Part shown: piece by piece, positions 1 to 5,907 of the stretch
How positions within the stretch are numbered: the first letter of the stretch is position 1
Layout: each line of letters starts with the position of its first letter
DNA from: a virus
Strand: one strand, 5' to 3'
DNA: 23,839 bases
Virus record (IMG/VR): IMGVR_UViG_3300035487_000071
Coordinates: 1 to 23,839 of that record
Program-made: the position numbers and the translations under genes
Notes under the pieces: model-generated
Told to the model about the DNA's origin: nothing
The model's input: the letters and a program-made list of their open reading frames with translations, nothing else
Databases searched by the model: none

Positions 1-696
1 GAGATGGCAGAAGAAAGAATCGCAGAAAGAATTGATAGTAATTTATTAGATGTAACCACAGATGACTTACACGCTTTACCTAAAGATATGTTTGATGACA
101 GGATTAAAAAGTTAAAATCAAAAAGTCCTGGTACATTAATCGTCAAAGAATATCCAACAGCGTCTGCTCATAGTGGTCACTTCAAGTCATTATTAAATGA
201 ACTTGCATTAAAGAAAAGTTTTAAACCAGATGTAGTCTTCATAGATTATCTTAACATATGTGCTTCAAGTAGATTTAAAGGTGGTAACATATCATCTTAC
301 TTCTATATCAAAGCGATTGCAGAAGAGTTAAGAGGTCTTGCAGTAGAATTTAAATTACCTATATTTACTGCTACACAAACAACAAGAAGTGGTTTCACTT
401 CTACTGATATTGGACTTGAAGATACTTCCGAAAGTTTTGGTCTACCTGCTACTGCCGACTTTATGTTTGCTTTGATGACTAACGAAGAGTTAGATAATCT
501 TAATCAAATGAAAGTAAAACAATTGAAGAACCGGTATAGCGACCCATCAATCAATCGTAGTTTTATTATTGGCGTTGATAGAAGTAAGATGAGATTGTAT
601 GATGTAGAGCAAAAAGCACAAAACATTGTAGACGCTAACCAGGAGAAAGAATTTGCTGAAGACCCTTACGACAAATTTTCAGATTTTAAAGTATAA
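1..696 (+). CDS. 41: Replicative DNA helicase, T4 gp41/DnaB type (5' partial)
   Basis: This is the C-terminal part of the ring helicase that drives the T4-like replisome with the gp61 primase. The frame is open from base 1, so the gene begins before the window. Visible landmarks of the RecA-like DnaB C-terminal domain are a Walker B strand (VVFIDYLNI, the Asp at residue 81 counted from the Met at base 4), a sensor-like stretch (FTATQTTRSG) and a late basic segment (RSKMRLYD). The Walker A loop lies upstream of the window. The acidic tail (EDPYDKFSDFKV) is typical of the family. The next gene follows at once. Confidence is high for family and moderate for exact equivalence to gp41. Confidence 0.88.
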   Translation, partial: EMAEERIAERIDSNLLDVTTDDLHALPKDMFDDRIKKLKSKSPGTLIVKEYPTASAHSGHFKSLLNELALKKSFKPDVVFIDYLNICASSRFKGGNISSYFYIKAIAEELRGLAVEFKLPIFTATQTTRSGFTSTDIGLEDTSESFGLPATADFMFALMTNEELDNLNQMKVKQLKNRYSDPSINRSFIIGVDRSKMRLYDVEQKAQNIVDANQEKEFAEDPYDKFSDFKV

Positions 697-700
697 ACTT

Positions 701-964
701 ATGCCTAGAAAAAACACATCACCAACAAAACAAACACAAAGTAGAAGCTTAGAGCGTGGAGAAAAACTACACTATACTAAGACAATGATTAAGAAGAGAG
801 GTAGGATGTACTGGAGAGTAATAGAAAAACCTACTAATGTTATTGTCAAAGATTTCTTTTTTGAAAAGGATGCTAGGTCACTAGTTAGATTTCAGAATAA
901 AGAAAGAGTATGGGAAGTAAACGGTGGGATACCTCACTTTCTTTGTGAATTAGAACCAAATTAA
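701..964 (+). CDS. Small basic protein, unknown function
   Basis: This encodes 87 residues and is not recognised. The frame stays open further upstream, but the Met at 701, just past the helicase stop, avoids a long overlap and is the likelier start. The N-terminus is Lys/Arg/Ser/Thr rich (MPRKNTSPTK...SRSLERGEK) and probably disordered. A compact middle with aromatic residues follows (RGRMYWRVIEKP, VKDFFFEKDARSLVRF). It ends in EPN directly at the AAATTAATTCA block that opens the downstream promoter cassette. It probably belongs to the replication-side transcript with the helicase. No function is assigned. Confidence 0.6.
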   Translation: MPRKNTSPTKQTQSRSLERGEKLHYTKTMIKKRGRMYWRVIEKPTNVIVKDFFFEKDARSLVRFQNKERVWEVNGGIPHFLCELEPN

Positions 965-997
965 TTCACTTTTTTTTACTTTTTGCTCGTTTTTCGC

Positions 998-1026
998 TTG
1001 ACACTATGCTATGAGTGTGTTATTAT
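998..1026 (+). promoter_or_regulatory. Host sigma70-like extended -10 promoter (cassette copy A)
   Basis: TTGACA (998-1003) is followed by exactly 17 bases and then TATTAT (1021-1026), with TGT just before the -10 (extended -10). T-rich DNA upstream (CTTTTTGCTCG) could act as an UP element. An imperfect dyad, TGTGT (1016-1020) and ACACA (1029-1033), brackets the -10. It should transcribe the gene at 1069 and the two tRNAs. A nearly identical cassette lies at 11954. Confidence 0.75.
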
Positions 1027-1068
1027 ATACACATAATCAATGATGAAACAACAACTAAAGGATTTACT

Positions 1069-1356
1069 ATGAACTTTCCAAACACTAACTCAAAAGACCT
1101 AATCAATTTCTTATCTGCTAACAATGGCGAACTTGAAATAACTACCGAAGAAGGTCTTATCTACAGCACAGCGAAGTTAGAGACTATCGCTAAAATCATT
1201 ACTAATCACACAATGCCTATTGATGGTGTTTTGTCTTCTTCATCTATGGACTTTGCAAAAGAATATGGATTTAAGACTAATGACGCCGCTTCTAAACTAT
1301 GGGAAAAGGCAGTTGACTTAGTTATCGCACAACAAACAACTACCGTTTACGCTTAA
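1069..1356 (+). CDS. Small phage protein, unknown function
   Basis: This encodes 95 residues, starting MNFPNTNSKD. The start at 1069 is chosen over an in-frame ATG at 1015 because AAAGGA lies 7 bases upstream and because 1015 falls within the promoter, before the expected transcript start. No known motif is seen. The protein looks globular, with alternating helical stretches (DLINFLSAN, LETIAKIITNH, AASKLWEKAVDLVIAQ). It is the first gene after a strong host-like promoter and is followed within 12 bases by tRNA genes, which suggests an early-expressed transcript. It could be a host-takeover protein, but nothing in the sequence proves that. Confidence 0.6.
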   Translation: MNFPNTNSKDLINFLSANNGELEITTEEGLIYSTAKLETIAKIITNHTMPIDGVLSSSSMDFAKEYGFKTNDAASKLWEKAVDLVIAQQTTTVYA

Positions 1357-1367
1357 TATCTAAGGTC

Positions 1368-1452
1368 GCCACCGTGGTGAAATTGGCAAACACAACGGAC
1401 TTAAAATCCGTCGGAGTAATCCTTACCGGTTCAAGTCCGGTCGGTGGCACCA
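1368..1452 (+). tRNA. tRNA-Leu (UAA)
   Basis: The acceptor arms GCCACCG (1368-1374) and CGGTGGC pair fully, followed by discriminator A and an encoded CCA (to 1452). The anticodon stem ACGGA/TCCGT holds the loop CTTAAAA with anticodon TAA. A long variable arm (class II) and a T loop with GGTTCAAGTCC fit leucine. UUA is a favoured codon in this AT-rich genome. Confidence 0.95.
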
Positions 1453-1463
1453 ATCTGGAGTAT

Positions 1464-1540
1464 GGCCTCGTAGCTCAACTGGATAGAGCACCAGTCTTCT
1501 AAACTGGATGTTGCAGGTTCAAGTCCTGCCGAGGTCGCCA
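1464..1540 (+). tRNA. tRNA-Arg (UCU)
   Basis: The acceptor arms GGCCTCG and CGAGGTC pair with one G-T wobble, followed by discriminator G and an encoded CCA. The anticodon stem CCAGT/ACTGG holds the loop CTTCTAA with anticodon TCT. D arm (TAGCTCAACTGGATAGAGCA) and T arm (GCAGGTTCAAGTCCTGC) are canonical. AGA is the dominant Arg codon of the genes around it. Confidence 0.95.
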
Positions 1541-1542
1541 GC

Positions 1543-1571
1543 TTGACAAATGAATAAATATGTTGTAGTAT
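1543..1571 (+). promoter_or_regulatory. Host-like promoter after the tRNA pair
   Basis: TTGACA (1543-1548) starts two bases after the encoded CCA of tRNA-Arg, with a 17-base gap to TAGTAT (1566-1571). It shares the GCTTGACA core with the promoters at 998, 11954 and 22247. An AATAAATA (1553-1560) inside it is one base from a T4 late promoter and could serve instead. Either would drive the gene at 1606. Confidence 0.5.
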
Positions 1572-1605
1572 AAGAGAGTAATAAAAAATTAATGGATAAA
1601 TAACA

Positions 1606-3024
1606 ATGGCAGTTTTTAAAAAGACAGATTTTATAAGAGACAACAGACCATATGCAGCCAAGAATGGTAAGTATGCTGGTAAGTCTCGTTTTGAAATTGT
1701 ACAATTAATGATAAACGCTAAAGAACGATTTGCTGAAGGTACTTCAGGTAGTGGTCGTAAACTAGAAGGTATCGCAATTGTATCAAAACCTAATACTTGG
1801 CCTTGTATTATTCAAGTCAAATCTTCTACAGGAAGTAAGATAGAAGAAGTATCACTTACAACAATCCATAAGTCAACACTATTTGGTGGTGGAGGTGGTT
1901 CAGGTGGTGGTGCAGCCGTGACAGCAATTACTGAAAGTGGACAATGTTATTATTGTTCATTAGCATTTAATGTTAAGAAAGGTCCAATAAAGTTAGCAGA
2001 CATTACAGACGCCAATATGGAAAAGGCTGCTCGTTATGTACAGGCGACCGTTGCTTACAAAGCATTTAAAGATAGAGTACCAGAAGATTGGATTGATAGT
2101 GGTACATTTCTAAAAACAGCAAACGAAATTTATAAAAAGTATTCATCAAGGGTTACTGGTGGTGTTTACTTTCATAGAGGCAGTACTTTTATGGGTAAAG
2201 TATATGCAGCTAAAAAAGAAGTAATTAGAATAGATAAACAAATGGCACAGAAAGATGGTAGAGCACCATTAGCGCCAGGTAGTTTTTCAGATGACAAATG
2301 GAATCCAGGTGATATATGGATGACTACAATGACACCAGGTTCGGATCCTCTTGCATTGTTTAAGCAAGATTGGGGAATATTAAATCAAGCAGTATTAGAT
2401 AAAGCAGGTAGATTAAATTCTCCTAGAACTTTCTTACTAGGTATCTCTCTAAAGAAACTAGGTAGTACCGTTAAGTTAGAAGAGTATAATGCTCCTGAAA
2501 GAGTGAAGTTAATATCACACGATTACAAAAGTCATAAATTTGGAAGCAACAACGATTTCTTTTCGTCAATTGATATGTATATGGGTATGGGTGGTGCGAA
2601 TGTTCAGTTTAGAGCATTTAATTCTACTTCAAGTTGGCAAGGAGAAATAAAAGGATTGAGTGCTGCCGGTGGTAAAATCGGTGCAGGTAATGTAAATTTC
2701 TATTGTGAGAAACACATACGAAAATCTATAGGTTTACAAGGTATAAGGTCTGGTTGGAAAGAAACACCAGGTAATCAAGTTAAGTTGAATGATATGTACC
2801 ACCTATATAAGAAGTATGTTAAGAATCCATTAGATAGTACTACTTTTATCAAACAATGTATTGACAAAGGTGGTAGTTTTATATTCTCAAAGAATATGTG
2901 TCTATTGTTTTTAGACACTATGATGACAGCTACAACAACACAAAGAAATAAAGTAAGTACAGATATTATAAAATATGCAGCTTCTAGTACTGATTTATCT
3001 TCTTTCTTTGTTAAGGTGTCATAA
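1606..3024 (+). CDS. Large conserved-type phage protein, unknown function
   Basis: This encodes 472 residues and is not recognised. It shows an N-terminal domain (about 1-92), a Gly-rich hinge (93-103, FGGGGGSGGG) and a large C-terminal domain. The C-terminal domain begins with a CYYC pair (114-117) and carries KWNPGDIW (231-238) and GISLKK (279-284). An Asp followed by a strand ending in xLK is reminiscent of PD-(D/E)xK nuclease cores, but this is only a visual likeness. Many Gly, Ser and aromatic residues and no membrane segment point to a soluble enzyme or virion protein. It has its own leader with a TTGACA promoter and is separated from the next gene by a late promoter. Confidence 0.7.
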   Translation: MAVFKKTDFIRDNRPYAAKNGKYAGKSRFEIVQLMINAKERFAEGTSGSGRKLEGIAIVSKPNTWPCIIQVKSSTGSKIEEVSLTTIHKSTLFGGGGGSGGGAAVTAITESGQCYYCSLAFNVKKGPIKLADITDANMEKAARYVQATVAYKAFKDRVPEDWIDSGTFLKTANEIYKKYSSRVTGGVYFHRGSTFMGKVYAAKKEVIRIDKQMAQKDGRAPLAPGSFSDDKWNPGDIWMTTMTPGSDPLALFKQDWGILNQAVLDKAGRLNSPRTFLLGISLKKLGSTVKLEEYNAPERVKLISHDYKSHKFGSNNDFFSSIDMYMGMGGANVQFRAFNSTSSWQGEIKGLSAAGGKIGAGNVNFYCEKHIRKSIGLQGIRSGWKETPGNQVKLNDMYHLYKKYVKNPLDSTTFIKQCIDKGGSFIFSKNMCLLFLDTMMTATTTQRNKVSTDIIKYAASSTDLSSFFVKVS

Positions 3025-3028
3025 GACT

Positions 3029-3036
3029 TATAAATA
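3029..3036 (+). promoter_or_regulatory. T4-type late promoter TATAAATA
   Basis: This is an exact match to the T4 late -10 octamer, recognised in T4 by gp55 with gp33/gp45. It lies in an intergenic region 71 bases upstream of the start at 3107 and is the only strong promoter visible before the polycistron running to 11929. Confidence 0.75.
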
Positions 3037-3106
3037 GTAGCACAACGAAGTGAAAATTTATATTAATGGATAGTTTATTTGTATATGGAAAAAATGAAGG
3101 ACAAAA

Positions 3107-4321
3107 ATGTTTAGTTTTAAAGGATATTCTAGCTCAGGTACGAACACACACCTTGAGCATTTAGAAGACGAAATAATTAATAACGGCCTGGCAGGCGGTA
3201 AGAACGCTATAGCGTTTCTACAATCTTTACAGAAAATGTTAACAGGTAATGTTAGCAATAAAGTAAATGTAACCGTTAAGTGGGATGGAGCTCCTGCGAT
3301 AGTATGTGGAACTAATCCTGAAAACGGCAAATTCTTTGTCGGTACAAAATCTGTATTCAATAAAACTCCTAAAATCAATTACACTTCAGCAGACATAAGA
3401 AAGAATCACCCAGGTGGTGTTGGTCCAAAATTAGAAGTTGCATTAAGAGAACTAAAAAAATTAGGTATAAGAGGCATTGTCCAAGGTGATTGTCTCTTTA
3501 CTAATGAAGATAAGAAAGTGAATAACATTGACGGGCAATCAATGATTACCTTTACTCCTAATACTATAACATATGCTATGCCTGTTTCGAGTGCGGTCGG
3601 TAAAAAGATTGCTCGTGCTAGAATGGGCATAGTGTTCCATACACAATATGTTGGTGACAGAATGGATAGCCTAAATGCTAACTTTGGTTATGTTAAAGGA
3701 ATCAGAAGTAGTAGTGTGTGGGTACCAAGTGCAGAATACAAAGACACTAGTGGTAGTGCAAGTTTCAATCGTGCAGAAGTTTCAGCGTTCAACGCTCAGT
3801 TAAGAATGGCACAAGGTAGTTTACAAAAAGCAGGGCCTATGTTAAATGAGTTTAATAGTAATGACGAGTTAAGTGTAGGTTATAAAATTAAAACATATTT
3901 CAATAGTATCGTTAGAGGTACACAAGGTATGGGTAGTGTTAAATCACTAGTAGATGGTTTTGAACCATACTATACAAGTTTCATTGATAATGAAATAACA
4001 AAACGAAAAACAGAAAAAGGTAAAGCACCTTACATCATTGCAAAAGAAAAGAATATAAAATTTATTCAAAGAAATAAACAATCATTATATTTTGCTATTG
4101 CAACATATGTTACCTTACAGAATTGCAAAAACATTTTAGTACGAAAAATAGCACAGATACAATCTATCGGACACTTTTTAAAAACTGATACAGGTTTTAA
4201 GGTAACAGCACCTGAAGGTTATGTTGCAACAGATAAGATTGGTAATGTAGTTAAACTCGTAGACAGATTAGAATTTAGTAGAGCAAACTTTACAATTGCT
4301 AAAGATTGGGTGAAAGGATAA
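3107..4321 (+). CDS. Ligase-like covalent nucleotidyltransferase candidate (DUF6267-like)
   Basis: This encodes 404 residues. The HLEHLEDEI start and long conserved blocks resemble the DUF6267 family of marine T4-like phages, which I recall as uncharacterised. The order of blocks fits the lysine nucleotidyltransferase fold of DNA/RNA ligases: motif I-like KWDG with candidate nucleophile Lys58, a GIVQGDCLF strand (123-131) where motif III sits, a MGIVFHT strand (173-179) like motif IIIa, PEGYV (369-373) like motif IV (EGxV), and VVKLVDR with Lys383 like motif V. A helical insert separates IIIa and IV. RBS AAGGA precedes the ATG. It is the first gene of the operon. The ligase-fold reading is inference; substrate (RNA, DNA or other) is unknown. 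Confidence 0.75.
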   Translation: MFSFKGYSSSGTNTHLEHLEDEIINNGLAGGKNAIAFLQSLQKMLTGNVSNKVNVTVKWDGAPAIVCGTNPENGKFFVGTKSVFNKTPKINYTSADIRKNHPGGVGPKLEVALRELKKLGIRGIVQGDCLFTNEDKKVNNIDGQSMITFTPNTITYAMPVSSAVGKKIARARMGIVFHTQYVGDRMDSLNANFGYVKGIRSSSVWVPSAEYKDTSGSASFNRAEVSAFNAQLRMAQGSLQKAGPMLNEFNSNDELSVGYKIKTYFNSIVRGTQGMGSVKSLVDGFEPYYTSFIDNEITKRKTEKGKAPYIIAKEKNIKFIQRNKQSLYFAIATYVTLQNCKNILVRKIAQIQSIGHFLKTDTGFKVTAPEGYVATDKIGNVVKLVDRLEFSRANFTIAKDWVKG

Positions 4322-4322
4322 T

Positions 4323-4922
4323 ATGGATACCTTTAAACAACACCTATTTAATAATTTGATGGAAGCCAAACAAACAAGAGTTGTTATTATGGGTGGACCA
4401 GGAAGTGGTAAATCAACTTATAGTGAATACATTGTAAGACACTTTGGTATTAAACATATTTATCCTGGTGGATTATTAAGAAAAGAAATTGAGAACGGTG
4501 GTCCTGAAGGACAGAAGATTAAAGATTTATTAGACCAAGGTAAATTTGCACCTAATGAAATAGTTTTAAATTTAGTTAAGAAAGCACTACAAGACAAAGG
4601 TGCTTCAAAAGGTTATGTGTTAGACGGTTATCCTAGATATATGCAACAAGTAAGAGATATGGAATCAAATGGTATCACTTATGATGTTGTTATATACCTT
4701 GATGTGAGTAGTGAAGAAGTTATTAGAAGACTTACTAAGAGAGGAAGAAAAGATGATAAGCCAGATATTATTAATGATAGAATTGGGTTATATAAAAAAG
4801 AAACCGGTCCCGCCATTGAACATTTTAAAAAGAGACCTGGGTTTGTTTCTGTTAAGGCAGAAGGAAAAGAGCCTGGCGATATTGCGAAAAACATTATTAA
4901 GGAGATAGAAAATGCAATTTAA
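4323..4922 (+). CDS. adk: Adenylate kinase-like nucleoside monophosphate kinase
   Basis: This encodes 199 residues. Adenylate kinase transfers phosphate between ATP and AMP. Visible landmarks are the P-loop GGPGSGKST (24-32), an NMP-binding stretch (YPGGLLRKEI), DGYPR (101-105), LDV strand (126-128) and a short LID with RRLTKRGRKDD. The Zn-binding LID insertion is missing, so it is the short type. About 16 residues precede the kinase core (MDTFKQHLFNNLMEAK). This extension is dispensable for the fold, resembles the T4 capsid-targeting sequence and holds LME|A, a match to the prohead protease site. The gene starts two bases after the upstream stop, so it is translationally coupled. Confidence 0.88.
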   Translation: MDTFKQHLFNNLMEAKQTRVVIMGGPGSGKSTYSEYIVRHFGIKHIYPGGLLRKEIENGGPEGQKIKDLLDQGKFAPNEIVLNLVKKALQDKGASKGYVLDGYPRYMQQVRDMESNGITYDVVIYLDVSSEEVIRRLTKRGRKDDKPDIINDRIGLYKKETGPAIEHFKKRPGFVSVKAEGKEPGDIAKNIIKEIENAI

Positions 4923-5229
4923 TGAATACCAAACTCTAGCTGCAAACACAGCAATTTATCCACACGCAAGTAAGGTAACTTATCCTGCATTAGGATTATG
5001 TGGTGAAGCAGGTGAAGTCGCAGAAAAAGTTAAGAAGAGTATTAGAGACGGTGCAAGTCCTACATTTAAAGAAGATATGAAAAAAGAATTAGGTGATGTG
5101 TTATGGTATATATCAGCACTTGCTAGAGATTTAGATATTGATTTAGATACAATCGCACAAATGAATTTACAAAAATTAAAAGATAGACAAGAAAGAAACC
5201 AAATACAAGGAAGCGGAGATAACCGTTAA
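4912..5229 (+). CDS. mazG: MazG-like nucleoside triphosphate pyrophosphohydrolase
   Basis: This encodes 105 residues. MazG-type enzymes hydrolyse NTPs or (p)ppGpp-like nucleotides to monophosphates. The all-alpha Mg-binding motif is present: GEAGEVAEK (31-39, Glu32 and Glu35) and ELGDVLWY (59-66, Glu59 and Asp62). The C-terminal QERNQIQGSGDNR tail is typical of the short phage form. RBS GGAG (4901-4904) lies inside the end of the preceding gene and the two reading frames overlap by 11 bases. Short MazG homologues are widespread in marine T4-like phages, where a role in altering host nucleotide pools has been proposed. Confidence 0.9.
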   Translation: MQFNEYQTLAANTAIYPHASKVTYPALGLCGEAGEVAEKVKKSIRDGASPTFKEDMKKELGDVLWYISALARDLDIDLDTIAQMNLQKLKDRQERNQIQGSGDNR

Positions 5230-5232
5230 GTA

Positions 5233-5907
5233 ATGAAAACTTTTAAACACATAATACAAGAAGGCGTTTACGACCCAGGTATATTTAAAGCGTTCTTTTT
5301 AGCAGGTGGTCCTGGTTCTGGTAAGTCTTATGTTACCAATAGAACAACTGCTGGTATGGGTTTAAAATTAGTTAATTCAGATGTAAGATTTGAAAATTAT
5401 TTAAAGAAGGCTGGTCTATCATTAAAAATGCCTGACCGTGAAGCAGACAAAAGAGACCCATTAAGAAATAAAGCAAAGGTAGTCACAGGCGACCAGATGG
5501 ACTTATATGTTAGAGGTAGATTAGGTCTTGTTATTGACGCCACAGGTAGAGACTATGACATTATTAATAAACAACGAAGTATGTTAAGAATGTTAGGTTA
5601 CGATACTTATATGATGTTTGTAAATACAAGTTTAGATGTTGCATTAGAAAGAAATAGAACAAGAACTAGAACCGTGCCTGTAGATATTGCAACGAAGAGT
5701 TGGAATGTTGTACAAAGTAATATAGGTAGATTTCAAAATCTATTTGGTACAGGTAGTATGATTGTAGTTGATAACAATAATGCAAGTGAAGATACACTTA
5801 ACAAAGTTTACACAAGAATTAGAGGACTCGTTAGACAACCTGTTCAAAATTATGTTGCGAAAAAGTGGATGGAACGGGAACTAGCGAAGAAAAGAAATGC
5901 CAGATAA
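5233..5907 (+). CDS. P-loop kinase, polynucleotide-kinase or zeta-toxin like
   Basis: This encodes 224 residues. Walker A is GGPGSGKS (25-32). It is followed by VNSD, a candidate substrate or Mg ligand strand, then GLVIDATG, like the Walker B-side strand of zeta/PNK kinases, and an Arg-rich lid (ERNRTRTRT). The layout fits the kinase clade that phosphorylates polynucleotide 5' ends or small molecules; the substrate cannot be read from sequence. The N-terminus MKTFKHIIQE|GVYD has Glu10 and Gly11 exactly where the T4 internal-protein propeptide is cut. The start is 3 bases past the upstream stop and the end overlaps the next gene by 11 bases. Confidence 0.82.
   Translation: MKTFKHIIQEGVYDPGIFKAFFLAGGPGSGKSYVTNRTTAGMGLKLVNSDVRFENYLKKAGLSLKMPDREADKRDPLRNKAKVVTGDQMDLYVRGRLGLVIDATGRDYDIINKQRSMLRMLGYDTYMMFVNTSLDVALERNRTRTRTVPVDIATKSWNVVQSNIGRFQNLFGTGSMIVVDNNNASEDTLNKVYTRIRGLVRQPVQNYVAKKWMERELAKKRNAR

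Noticed and set aside
1595-1602. GATAAATA as a late promoter
   Set aside because: It is only three bases before the ATG at 1606, leaving no leader for a transcript start or ribosome site.
1431-1704. Minus-strand frames across the tRNA genes
   Set aside because: They read through structurally certain tRNAs. The peptide resembles the well-known false tRNA antisense translation.
3066-3164. Short plus-strand ORF upstream of the ligase-like gene (32 codons)
   Set aside because: No ribosome site, overlaps the start of the real gene out of frame, and no plausible product.
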